This document shows, piece after piece, positions 8,197 through 16,670 of a stretch of DNA of 18,118 bases. This DNA is from Draconibacterium sp. (lineage in GTDB: Bacteria; Bacteroidota; Bacteroidia; Bacteroidales; Prolixibacteraceae). The translations under genes and the position numbers were made by a program. The DNA lies in assembly GCA_027011835.1 (NCBI GenBank), contig JALUZN010000457.1:1-18118 (forward strand). The letters run 5' to 3'. The stretch's first letter is position 1. Each line of letters starts with the position of its first letter. The notes beneath the pieces are model-generated. The model did no database searches, was not told where the DNA came from, and saw only the letters and a list, made by a program, of their open reading frames with translations.

Positions 8197-8610
8197 TTAA
8201 AACTTAAGTGCCTCATTACTTTTTAGTTCTGAAATGGTTGTAGTTGAGAGAAAGGTGATAAGTTGGTCGCGAATGGAGGCATATTTGTTGTGCAACGCAC
8301 ATGGATTGTCGTCGCTGCAACTGCTAAAACCTAAAATACATCCGCGGTATTTGTCTATTCCTTCAACCGCATCAATAATATCAGAGAGATAAATGCTGTC
8401 GGCATTCTTTGCAAAAGTATAGCCCCCGTCGCGCCCTTGCACACTTTTTACAAATCCTTTTTTCGACAGATTGGTCATTAGTCGCCGCAAATATTTGTCG
8501 GGAACATTTAATGTTTTAATGAGATAGTTTGCCGAAAAAATTTCTACGTCCGAGTTAATCATAAAACTCAGTATTCTTAATGCGTACTCCGATGTTTTTG
8601 ATAGTCTCAT
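8197..8610 (-). CDS. Rrf2-family transcriptional regulator, NsrR-like Fe-S sensor
   Basis: This is a 137-residue DNA-binding protein. An N-terminal winged helix (about 1-65) includes the typical Rrf2 segments SEYALRIL and GRDGGY (59-64). Three cysteines, C91, C98 and C104, lie in the dimerisation/sensor region and match the cluster-ligand positions of NsrR and IscR, so an NO-sensitive iron-sulfur cluster is likely. The spacing is C-x6-C-x5-C, one residue longer in the first gap than in E. coli NsrR or IscR. It is directly upstream of the NO reductase gene on the same strand, which fits a dedicated NO-responsive regulator; I infer repression relieved by NO. A promoter and an inverted repeat overlapping its -7 box lie just upstream, suggesting autoregulation. 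IscR is less likely because no isc or suf genes are nearby. Confidence 0.93.
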   Translation of the reverse strand: MRLSKTSEYALRILSFMINSDVEIFSANYLIKTLNVPDKYLRRLMTNLSKKGFVKSVQGRDGGYTFAKNADSIYLSDIIDAVEGIDKYRGCILGFSSCSDDNPCALHNKYASIRDQLITFLSTTTISELKSNEALKF

Positions 8611-8633
8611 AATTTAAATGCTACACGCAAGTG

Positions 8634-8656
8634 GTATTTAATACAAATGTAAATAC
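8634..8656. promoter_or_regulatory. Candidate Rrf2/NsrR operator (inverted repeat)
   Basis: GTATTTA at 8634-8640 and TAAATAC at 8650-8656 form a perfect 7-bp inverted repeat with a 9-bp spacer, 23 bp in all. It covers the whole -7 box of the rrf2 promoter. The 23-bp span equals that of the E. coli NsrR site, although the bases differ. Binding by the adjacent regulator is inferred. Confidence 0.45.
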
Positions 8657-8674
8657 TTTCATTAAAAAAACAAG
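8644..8674 (-). promoter_or_regulatory. Bacteroidota-type promoter of the rrf2-norB unit
   Basis: On the - strand, CTTG (8674-8671) is followed by exactly 19 bp and TACATTTG (8651-8644). This matches the -33 TTTG / -7 TAnnTTTG pattern of Bacteroidota primary sigma factors. The -7 box ends 33 bp before the rrf2 ATG, leaving a leader of about 25-30 nt. Confidence 0.62.
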
Positions 8675-8704
8675 TTTTAATGAGTTCGAATAATACCATT
8701 TGTA

Positions 8705-9871
8705 CTATTTTTTCGGCACAAATAGTGCACGGTGAGTTTCGGTTAGCATCTTTTTTAGCGGGATATTCTTAGGAACTTTTGATAAATCGACTTTTGCAAT
8801 GTTTTCATCAGTGGCAAACTTACCGGGCAACCAGTGGTCTTTTTCCTGAAAAAGATTGTATCGGTATTTCCCAAAATCTTCCATGTTGTAACATTTCCAG
8901 AGTTTCCGTAGTCGTAAAACCACCGGAATATTTATTCCCGACGGGTCGTCGAGAAGGTCGTACCCTTCGTAGTTGGCATATTTATCGGACTTGGTAAAAC
9001 TATCGAGAATCTGTTTTGTTTTTTGTTCCGAACTGTTCCATGCCGCAGGGAAAATTCCTCTCATTTCGTTGAAATGTGCTTTTTGTGTCATTCCAAAAGT
9101 TAGCGTGTGAATTTCGTTGTTTTGTAGGCAGAAACGGGTATTCCACTGAATTGGAGTAAGTGGGAGAGTGGCCTCTTTTACTTTTTGCGGAGCATTAAAA
9201 AGGTGTCCTCCTTTATCGTTGGGTGAGATAATAAAAACGCCCATGTCTTTTTTATTTGCCAGTTTTACGGCGGGCAGGTTTCGCTGATTGAAATAGTAGT
9301 AATGAAGATTTACAAATTCGAAAAGCCCGGTTTCAATGCTTTTGGTAATTACTTCGAGCGGCGCATGAGTGCTAAATCCAACGTGTTTAATTATTCCCTC
9401 TTCTTTCATTCGCAGAAGCTCTTCAACGGCACCACCCGTTTTACACGATTCGTTAAAAAGGTTTTCGTTATTAATTCCATGCCACCCATAAAAATCGAAA
9501 TAATCGGTTTTCAGTGCTTTTAATTGTTTTTCAACCATTTTTCGCATTTCGCCGGCAGTTAACGGATTCCCTTTTGTCATTAAATGATACGAGTTGCGGG
9601 GAATGGCGAGTTCGTTGTTTAATACTTGCCCGTAAACCGACTCGCTTTTTACGTAACCCCAGGCTGTTTCTATGTTATTTATTCCGGCATCGAAAGCCAT
9701 TTTTACCGCGTTTATGCACTCTTCGAGTGTATCTTTAGGTATCTCTTCACGCGGCTCGTCCCAGCCATGTTTAAAGCGCATTCCGCCCAATGTAATTGCG
9801 CTTATATATTTCCCGGTCTTTCCAAACCGACGGTATTCCATCGTTGTTTTTCTATTTAAAACGGGTGCCAT
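8705..9871 (-). CDS. Aldo/keto reductase family oxidoreductase
   Basis: This protein has an N-terminal AKR TIM barrel (about the first 290 residues) and a C-terminal extension of about 100 residues. Numbering from the alternative GTG at 9895, the usual Asp-Tyr-Lys-His tetrad reads E76, Y81, K108 and H139 (IETAWGY, MTKGNP, FYGWHG), so Glu replaces the usual Asp. The extension resembles that of AKRs with a C-terminal ferredoxin-like domain but lacks a CxxCxxC cluster motif. No signal peptide is seen, so it is probably cytoplasmic. I prefer the ATG at 9871 (388 residues), 11 bp after the GH20-like stop. The GTG at 9895 would overlap that gene by 13 bp, and a later ATG at 9841 sits right at the start of the barrel (MEYRRFGKTG). 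Tight coupling to two glycoside hydrolases suggests it may reduce or oxidise a sugar derivative (inference). Confidence 0.88.
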   Translation of the reverse strand: MAPVLNRKTTMEYRRFGKTGKYISAITLGGMRFKHGWDEPREEIPKDTLEECINAVKMAFDAGINNIETAWGYVKSESVYGQVLNNELAIPRNSYHLMTKGNPLTAGEMRKMVEKQLKALKTDYFDFYGWHGINNENLFNESCKTGGAVEELLRMKEEGIIKHVGFSTHAPLEVITKSIETGLFEFVNLHYYYFNQRNLPAVKLANKKDMGVFIISPNDKGGHLFNAPQKVKEATLPLTPIQWNTRFCLQNNEIHTLTFGMTQKAHFNEMRGIFPAAWNSSEQKTKQILDSFTKSDKYANYEGYDLLDDPSGINIPVVLRLRKLWKCYNMEDFGKYRYNLFQEKDHWLPGKFATDENIAKVDLSKVPKNIPLKKMLTETHRALFVPKK

Positions 9872-9882
9872 TTTTTCTGGTT

Positions 9883-10953
9883 TTACTTGTTCCACGCTTT
9901 TGTTAATGCTTTAAAGCAGGTTGCCGATAACTCCTCTTCGTTTACATTGCTTTTGTAATTCTCTATAAAATTTTGTGTTGACCCCCAAACGGTTTGCAAC
10001 ATACCCAAATATTTTGGTTTCATCTCTTTTGTGGCTCCTGCAATTAAGTTACGTAATAGTTTTTCTTGCTGAAGTGCATTGTTTGTATTTTTCCACGGAC
10101 AGGTAAGTACCGATAATCCTTTTGCGGCAAAAAGTACGGCAGTTGGGTCGGGGCGTTCGTAATGCCAGTCGCAAATAACTACATCTTTCGGAATCATATC
10201 GATGGCGCGATAAGTGTTGTTGTAGCTGCCTTCCCAAAGTCCTATTCCTGTTGTTTTACCATCAATCAGCCGGTCGCCCCACATCCAAAGTTCTCGGTTT
10301 TGTATTTTTAAATGATTTCTTATTCGTGTTACTTCTTCTGCAAAAAGTTCAGCTTTGTCTCTTCCGCTGCAACGCGGGCACCTTTCGTAACCAATGTAAA
10401 AAACTTCGTCGAGGCCGGCATGAAAAGCATCGGTTTCAAAAACATTGCATATTTCATCTACTAAATCGAAAACTACATCGTGAACTTTGGGGTGCAACGG
10501 GCAGTAGCTTTTGCAATACAATCCGTCGGAATTCGGCCATTTGTATTTTTTGGGAAATTTAATGTCGGGGGTTTCATCAAATTCAGGATAAACTTCAAGT
10601 AACTTCCCCGGGGTACTTGCCCACGACTGATGCCCCAATAGATTAATTTGCGGAATTAACCGGATGTTATTTTTTCTACAAACGTTAACTAACTTTTTAA
10701 TATCTTCTTTCGAAAGTGGGTCGTTGTCAATTAATTCAGGGTGCGATGTGTAGGCGTACCGGTAATCAATTCTTAATATTAGTAAGTTTACTCCGGCTGC
10801 TGACAAATCATTGTCGATAAAATCGACAAAACTGTTAACAAGCTTTCCCGAGGGGGCTGCCAGGCAAAGTCCACGATAACGATAGGGAGACTGTGCAGTA
10901 ATTATGTGTGAAAAAAGAGAGGTTATAAGAACGATTAAAAAGACTCGTTTCAT
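9883..10953 (-). CDS. Secreted GH20-like glycoside hydrolase
   Basis: This 356-residue protein has a signal peptide (about 1-20, cleavage near TAQ), so it is exported. A single TIM barrel fills the mature protein. HAGLDEV (178-184) matches the HxGxDE signature of GH20 beta-N-acetylhexosaminidases, with D182 as the substrate-assisting residue and E183 as acid/base. Other barrel features are GHQSW (108-112), WMWGD (223-227) and DWHYE (262-266). The N-terminal non-catalytic domain found in many GH20 enzymes is missing, and the protein is short for the family. Four cysteines (C147, C151 and the CPRC pair C192/C195) could bind zinc or form disulfides. Specificity for N-acetylhexosamine is likely from the mechanism but unproven. 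It starts 69 bp after the GH5-like gene, and the AKR start follows its stop almost directly, so the three are probably co-transcribed. Confidence 0.86.
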   Translation of the reverse strand: MKRVFLIVLITSLFSHIITAQSPYRYRGLCLAAPSGKLVNSFVDFIDNDLSAAGVNLLILRIDYRYAYTSHPELIDNDPLSKEDIKKLVNVCRKNNIRLIPQINLLGHQSWASTPGKLLEVYPEFDETPDIKFPKKYKWPNSDGLYCKSYCPLHPKVHDVVFDLVDEICNVFETDAFHAGLDEVFYIGYERCPRCSGRDKAELFAEEVTRIRNHLKIQNRELWMWGDRLIDGKTTGIGLWEGSYNNTYRAIDMIPKDVVICDWHYERPDPTAVLFAAKGLSVLTCPWKNTNNALQQEKLLRNLIAGATKEMKPKYLGMLQTVWGSTQNFIENYKSNVNEEELSATCFKALTKAWNK

Positions 10954-11022
10954 AGGCTTTAGTTCAATGTGGCTATTTATTTGCTAATAGGTTTATAGCT
11001 TCAGGTTGCAAAATAGTAAAAA

Positions 11023-12087
11023 TTACTTTTTCCCTGTCAATTCTTTTATTACGTCAACTTCTGCTTGTTTGTAGGGAGTTCCATCTTTTCTAAAAATTTC
11101 GTGAAACCAAAGTGCAGGTTCCGAACCATCGGGAATTGGTTGTCCCCAGGCATATTTTGTATTTGTTTTTCCGGCTACCAATCCCCAGTTAATTGCCCCC
11201 ACATTCTCCTTTTTTAGTAACGGCATGATGTTGCTAAAAAGACTATTAAAACGACGGGCCATGTATTCGGTGCAAACCAGAGGCCGGCCATATGTTTTTA
11301 GCGTATCAATAGCATGTTGATGATTTTTGGGGTTCGAGTAGTTGTGGTAGGTAACCACATCGGAATTTTCAAGTTGAATTTTGTTTAGCTCTTTCAGTTT
11401 ATTGTTCCAGATGCCTGCCGAAAGTGGCTGCGAAGGGCGTATTTCCCAACCCCATTGAAATGCGTTCTTTAATAGTGGTATCGATTTGTTCTCGTAACCC
11501 GAGTTTCCGGGTTCGTTGTATAAATCCCAGAGAGCAATTCGTTGGTCGGCCTTAAATGTGGTGAGAATATCTTTTACATACTCTTCCAATTCAGCCATCA
11601 ATTCAGGTTTTTCGAAGAGTAAATCTCCCGGGTCGCGTACCCACCCCGAGTTATGGACTCCCGGTTTGGGATTGGGTTGTTTTCCTGCTTTATATGTTGC
11701 ATTCCAACAGTCGTCGAAAAATACAAAAATGGTTTTTATACCATGACTATCGGCAATTTTGAGGTATTCGTTCATGCGGTTTTTAAATCCCGTTTTATCA
11801 ATTTCCCAGGCAAGATGATGCAAATAAACACGCATACAATTCATCCCGATATCTTCTGCCCATCCCAACTCTTTGTCTATTGTTTTGGGGTCGAACGACT
11901 CTTCTTGCCAGGTTTCGAGTTGATTAATTGCACTGCTGGGAATAAAATTGCACCCTCGCAACCAGCCGTTTTCGGTCTGCCAGGTTATTGCTTGCGATTT
12001 GCTCCATAATTTTTTTACGCTTTTATTATTTTTTGGCTGGCAGGAAACAAAAAGAACAAGAATTAAAATGGTTGATAATTGCTTCAT
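11023..12087 (-). CDS. Lipoprotein glycoside hydrolase, GH5/cellulase-like
   Basis: This is a 354-residue predicted lipoprotein. The hydrophobic leader ends in a lipobox with C16 (LFVSC), so the mature protein is lipid-anchored in the envelope. It forms a (beta/alpha)8 barrel of glycoside hydrolase clan A. The acid/base is probably E192 in LYNEPGN and the nucleophile E274 in VCTEYM, with H248 and Y250 (TYHNY) near the active site. The C-terminal part, rich in aromatic residues (INWGLV, YAWGQP, ALWFHE), probably lines the sugar cleft. Similar Bacteroidota proteins are often called endo-xylanase or cellulase, but the substrate cannot be read from the sequence. It follows tamB by 68 bp on the same strand and heads the GH20/AKR genes. 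A weak promoter-like sequence may lie in that gap. No SusC/SusD pair is present, so it is not a standard polysaccharide utilisation locus within this window. Confidence 0.87.
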   Translation of the reverse strand: MKQLSTILILVLFVSCQPKNNKSVKKLWSKSQAITWQTENGWLRGCNFIPSSAINQLETWQEESFDPKTIDKELGWAEDIGMNCMRVYLHHLAWEIDKTGFKNRMNEYLKIADSHGIKTIFVFFDDCWNATYKAGKQPNPKPGVHNSGWVRDPGDLLFEKPELMAELEEYVKDILTTFKADQRIALWDLYNEPGNSGYENKSIPLLKNAFQWGWEIRPSQPLSAGIWNNKLKELNKIQLENSDVVTYHNYSNPKNHQHAIDTLKTYGRPLVCTEYMARRFNSLFSNIMPLLKKENVGAINWGLVAGKTNTKYAWGQPIPDGSEPALWFHEIFRKDGTPYKQAEVDVIKELTGKK

Positions 12088-12155
12088 TTTAGCTGTAATT
12101 TGTTTTTGATTGAAAGGTACGGAAAATTTGTATAAACAATATTTTGGGTTGAGTT

Positions 12156-15100
12156 TTACTCTTTCTTTTTGAAAATCGACCCGATTTTTCGAAGCAATTC
12201 ATTAAAGGTGTCGTACTCTTCTTTAAACGAAAAACCAATTCCCTGCGTATATGGAGCAGTATCGTAAATTAAATCGTTATTGGAGCGATTAAAAGCTTTA
12301 AACATTATTTTTCCGCTGGGAACCAATTTTACCTTTATGTCGAAATCGCCAACAATTTGGCTACTGTTACTCGATTCGGGATTTACATTATTCCCGATAT
12401 TTCCATTCAGAATTACACGGTCGTTAAAAATTTGTGTACTTAGGGCAAGTTCAATCTCGTCGTTTGTAATGCTGTTTCCCGGACGGTAGTTAAAGCCCAC
12501 ATCAACATTTTGGCTAATTTGCGAAAGCCAGTTACTTAATTGGTTCGAGAACAGCTCGCTGGCTGTATTTCCCAAAGCGTTGGGGTCGGAGGTGTTGTAG
12601 GTGCCACGTAAATATTCGGGCGTGTAAAATTTCCCCATTACAATAAGCGAAAGAATCTGCTTGTTCATCTCCTCCTCGGTGTTAATGTATTGTTGCAAAA
12701 TCCCTTTTAACGATTCGTCTTCATCGGGGAAATCGATATTAAATTTAATTACCGGATTCACCAACTCTTCGGAGAGCAAAATTTCGCACTCTACCGGAAT
12801 TCGCTGGTAAATATCTTCGCCCTTAATTAACGAGCTTTCCATCATTAAATCGTTCAGCGGGGCTTTTAGTTTGTAAACGGCTGTTATGTCAATAATGGCA
12901 TTGTAAGGGTCGCCCGACCAAATAATTTTCCCTCCCGGATCAATAATAAATCGTTTGCTAAGCACATTTTTAAGAGTAAACAAGTATTCTCCCTTTGTAA
13001 CCGTGTAGTCGCCCGAGAGAGAAATGTTATAATCTTTGTCCATTTTCAGCAAAAGAATTCCTTCGCCTTGTGCTTTTATAATATCGCCAATTTTTGAGTT
13101 GTATATTAGCTGCACTTTTGCGTCGGGGGTAACTTCGAAAGTAAAGGCCAGTGTAAACTCACTTTTTTCTTCCTCTTTTTCGAAGAAATAGTTTTTCTTT
13201 TTATCTGTTTTGTGGGTAACAAACTTAATGAAATCGTATTGTTCTACGGAACTTTCATACTCCATAGAGATGTTAAGATTCGTTCCTGACATGGTTGCAA
13301 AATTACCACCTAATGCAACTTTAAGCCCTTTCCCTGTTATTGTGAATTCCCCTTTGCAAAAGGCCTCTCCGTAAAATTGTTCATTGTCGGCCGGCGTGTT
13401 GTCCATTACCAGAATTTTTTTCGATTTTAGCGATAAATCATACACCATATTTTTAAAACTCTGATGAACAAGCGTTCCATCGAAAATACCGCTGTTGTTA
13501 TGAATATCGGAAATGGCTATTTTATTAAAACGAATGGTGTCGGAACGAAAATAAACCGAGTCGTTAAACGTGTAATGAACTCTTGTATAGTCGATTGTTA
13601 CCCCGGCATTTCTTGCCATAACTGCTCCGTTTAGTGAAATGTTATCGAAAGTGCCGCCAATTTTTACTTTCCCGGTAATGTCTCCTTCAAATCCGGAAAG
13701 ATTGCTGGTAATAGCTGCTCCCAAAAGTTGCAGATTTAAACTGTCGGCATTTAATGTGTAATTAAGTTGGTTGGTTTTAGGATTATAAAACCCGTCGGCA
13801 AACAAATTTTTCTTCTTTCCGTTCGAAATGGTTAGCTTGCTATTAATCACATTTTCACTTGGGTTCCATTCGTTTAACAAGGAAATGTTACCAAACGTAT
13901 GATCTTTAAATTTTAAACTATCGATAGCAATATCCGAAAGGAAAGTTACTTTCCCATATTTTCGCGAAGCATCAATTGTACCGTTAATAATTCCATTCAG
14001 AAAAACCTTTTTATGTAAATATTTTCCAAGGTAAGCCAAATCGATATTTTTAAATTTTAGCGAAAGTAAATCGGAACTGTTTTTTTGAATATCTCCATTA
14101 ATAAAAATACTTTGGTTTTGATTGTGCAAATGAAAACTATCGATTGTAATCGATTCGGGTTTTATGGTTGCTCTAAAAGTATTCATATACCAGGCTGTGT
14201 CGGCAATATGAATGGTTGATGGAAATCCTTTTATTGTAATTTCGGGGAGTTGTGATGTGTCGGAAATGGCCAGCGACGATTGTAAATGGATGGTACTGGC
14301 CGATGTCGAATCGGGGTTGTTGCTCCAGTACAACACATTGTCTAACACATTGTCGGCGGCTAGCGACTCGATTGTGCAGTCGTAAATTTTATATCCGTTT
14401 CGGTGTTCAATCCGGCCAAAACGTACTTTCGAAGAGAACTGGTTGTTCTCTGTTTTGTTGTAAATAAAAATATTCTGAAACAGTAAATTTTTATAAACAA
14501 AACCGGGAATACTGCCTGCCAGTTTAAAGTCCGACGTTTCGGAATTGATATTTCCATAGAGCAAAAATGGAGTTTCGAATTTAAAATTGGGAGCAAATAC
14601 TTTTGTAAAGTCATCGAGGTTTTTTGCATTTAACCGGTATGTAAAATCGTTTACCTGTTCAATTTTTGGTATATCGTATTTTACCGACGGGAAAAACTTT
14701 TTTATGTCGTTTTTCATTGCATACAGCAAACTCTGGAAATGATATTTTCCGTCAATTTCAATATCAAAATAGTCCGATGTAAGTGTTAACGATTTTACCG
14801 AATCGCCGGGAACCGATTTTAATTCAACTCCTTTAAAATCAATGCGTCCGTTTCTGTTTTGGTAATATCCGTTTTTTAATTTTAATATTCCTTTCAGGTT
14901 GTCTAATTTGTTTCCTGCGAAATTGGCATTCATAGTAAAGGCCATTTCGGCATCGGGAAAATTATCGCTTAAATTGAGGTTTCCGAGAAAAATTTTATCC
15001 AGTTCGAGATTAAAGTTGAAAACCGGTATTTTTGGATTTAAATCGAATTGGCCTAAAAAGGCAAATTGAAGATTTGGATCGTTTATGGCAATTAATCCGT

Positions 15101-16493
15101 CGAACATTTTTTCCGATAAGAGTCCTTCGAGTTTTATGTTCTTATATTCATAATCGTTAATATCTATTTTTGCAATATTCCCTTTAAAGAAACCAGATAA
15201 TGACTGGTCTGTTTTATTAAAACTTCCGTCGGTTTTTCCTTTAAAAGTAACATTACCAAATATGGAGTCGTTTAGCAATTCACCTAAATTAAAATTGCTT
15301 GTCGAGATATTTCCCCGGTAGGTAATTATTCCGTTTTTATTTGGAATTAAGGAGAGGTCGGTGGTAAGGGTTCCCATTTTGCTTTCGAGTGTTCCAAAAG
15401 CAACAAAATCGGTTAAAAATCCGCTGAAATTACCGTTGAACCGTAATTTCCCGGCATTGTAAAACGATTCGGGAAATTCGATAAATTGAATGCCCGATTT
15501 TTTTGGTAACCGCATGTTCGAGATGTCGGTAAAAGTAGTTTCCGACTGTTTTAAGTCGAAAAAGAGGTACATTGTTTCCGGATTGTTAATTCCGTTGAGG
15601 TAGAAATCGAGAACGGCATGTGTGTTTTTTTCTGTTTTTAATACAATATTTTTTCCTTTTAAGTCGTCGATGTTTCCGTAAACCCGCCCCGAGATACTTA
15701 CCGCATCATTCATTCCATGCAGCGACGGAATTAATTCGGAGAGTTCTAAAAAACTAATTTTCGATTTTTTTAATCGAAAGTCGATGTTGGTTTTTTTGCC
15801 AGCATTGTTTTTTAGCTGAACGTATAAATTTGAGTTATTAATCTCCGAATATTTACTTTTCATATTTAGGTTTTCGATAGCAATTGAATCGCCGGTTGCT
15901 GCAATATTTGCTGAAAACGTATTCAAAAACAGTTTTTTCCCGTCGTTAAAACTCAGACTGTTTATAGTAAAACGCATCGAGTTGGTATAATTTTCAAATC
16001 CCGAGATGTTTAAATCGAGGTCGAAAATATCGAAGTCGTCGTCTTTTTTTGTGGCAAAATTTTTATACGATATTCTGGTATTATTAAACCCAAATGTTTT
16101 ACAGCTTATTTTCCAAAACTCTGATGTGTTTCCATCGGTTTGTAACGAATCGAGAAGGTATAGAAAGTTATAGCGGTTGGTCGAGTCGAGTTCAAGTTCA
16201 ACTAAGCTGTTTTCGAAATTTAATTCGTTAATAATAATCCGGTGCTTTTTTATTTTTAACGAATCTAAGTTTGCCGAAATAAACTGAGTGTACAAGATTG
16301 TGTCGCTATGATTTCCTTCAACAAGTACATCGTTCAGAATTACTTTGTCGAAAAATTCGATATCAATCTTTCCAATTGAGATGGTTGCATTGAGTTGTGA
16401 GGAGAGCTTATCGGTAATTTTTTTTAATATAAAGGTTTGAACAACACTGCTTTGGATGGCAAAAAAACTCCCGGTTACTATGACAAAAATCAC
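12156..16493 (-). CDS. tamB: TamB-like translocation/assembly module protein (DUF490)
   Basis: This very large (1445 residues) envelope protein has an N-terminal membrane segment, then a long beta-rich repetitive body (about 40-1000) typical of AsmA/TamB lipid-transfer-like proteins. The conserved DUF490 region is in about the last 450 residues, with GDYTVTKGEYLFTL, IDPGGKIIWSGDPYNA and the C-terminal GFSFKEEYDTF. The family works with BamA/TamA-like proteins in outer-membrane assembly and phospholipid transport. No tamA is in the window. The only standard start codon in the frame is GTG at 16493, which falls inside the hydrophobic segment. The frame stays open upstream to 16544 and would encode the lysine-rich stretch expected before a signal anchor, but it contains no ATG, GTG or TTG. 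The real start may therefore lie upstream at a non-standard codon. It is divergent from tsaD and is followed closely by the GH5-like gene. Confidence 0.9.
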   Translation of the reverse strand: MIFVIVTGSFFAIQSSVVQTFILKKITDKLSSQLNATISIGKIDIEFFDKVILNDVLVEGNHSDTILYTQFISANLDSLKIKKHRIIINELNFENSLVELELDSTNRYNFLYLLDSLQTDGNTSEFWKISCKTFGFNNTRISYKNFATKKDDDFDIFDLDLNISGFENYTNSMRFTINSLSFNDGKKLFLNTFSANIAATGDSIAIENLNMKSKYSEINNSNLYVQLKNNAGKKTNIDFRLKKSKISFLELSELIPSLHGMNDAVSISGRVYGNIDDLKGKNIVLKTEKNTHAVLDFYLNGINNPETMYLFFDLKQSETTFTDISNMRLPKKSGIQFIEFPESFYNAGKLRFNGNFSGFLTDFVAFGTLESKMGTLTTDLSLIPNKNGIITYRGNISTSNFNLGELLNDSIFGNVTFKGKTDGSFNKTDQSLSGFFKGNIAKIDINDYEYKNIKLEGLLSEKMFDGLIAINDPNLQFAFLGQFDLNPKIPVFNFNLELDKIFLGNLNLSDNFPDAEMAFTMNANFAGNKLDNLKGILKLKNGYYQNRNGRIDFKGVELKSVPGDSVKSLTLTSDYFDIEIDGKYHFQSLLYAMKNDIKKFFPSVKYDIPKIEQVNDFTYRLNAKNLDDFTKVFAPNFKFETPFLLYGNINSETSDFKLAGSIPGFVYKNLLFQNIFIYNKTENNQFSSKVRFGRIEHRNGYKIYDCTIESLAADNVLDNVLYWSNNPDSTSASTIHLQSSLAISDTSQLPEITIKGFPSTIHIADTAWYMNTFRATIKPESITIDSFHLHNQNQSIFINGDIQKNSSDLLSLKFKNIDLAYLGKYLHKKVFLNGIINGTIDASRKYGKVTFLSDIAIDSLKFKDHTFGNISLLNEWNPSENVINSKLTISNGKKKNLFADGFYNPKTNQLNYTLNADSLNLQLLGAAITSNLSGFEGDITGKVKIGGTFDNISLNGAVMARNAGVTIDYTRVHYTFNDSVYFRSDTIRFNKIAISDIHNNSGIFDGTLVHQSFKNMVYDLSLKSKKILVMDNTPADNEQFYGEAFCKGEFTITGKGLKVALGGNFATMSGTNLNISMEYESSVEQYDFIKFVTHKTDKKKNYFFEKEEEKSEFTLAFTFEVTPDAKVQLIYNSKIGDIIKAQGEGILLLKMDKDYNISLSGDYTVTKGEYLFTLKNVLSKRFIIDPGGKIIWSGDPYNAIIDITAVYKLKAPLNDLMMESSLIKGEDIYQRIPVECEILLSEELVNPVIKFNIDFPDEDESLKGILQQYINTEEEMNKQILSLIVMGKFYTPEYLRGTYNTSDPNALGNTASELFSNQLSNWLSQISQNVDVGFNYRPGNSITNDEIELALSTQIFNDRVILNGNIGNNVNPESSNSSQIVGDFDIKVKLVPSGKIMFKAFNRSNNDLIYDTAPYTQGIGFSFKEEYDTFNELLRKIGSIFKKKE

Positions 16494-16670
16494 AGCAGCG
16501 ATAATAATCGTTATTTTCCAGCCTTTTTTGATAATTTTGTATTTTTAAAAGTAACGAACTTAATCTTTTTCGATTAATTCGTTTGGGTGGTTTGCAATTT
16601 TTTGTTAACCGCCCGCTATTAATAACAGTGTCGTTAAACAGCTTCGATACATTTTAAATCGGTTGGTACT

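Noticed and set aside
11653..12009. 118-residue open frame on the + strand inside the GH5-like gene
   Set aside because: It is antisense to a well-supported gene with catalytic motifs and has no promoter or domain of its own.
12112..12140. Possible promoter before the GH5-like gene (TACCTTTC with ATTG 17 bp upstream, - strand)
   Set aside because: The last base of the -7 box is wrong and the spacer is short; the gene may simply be read through from tamB.
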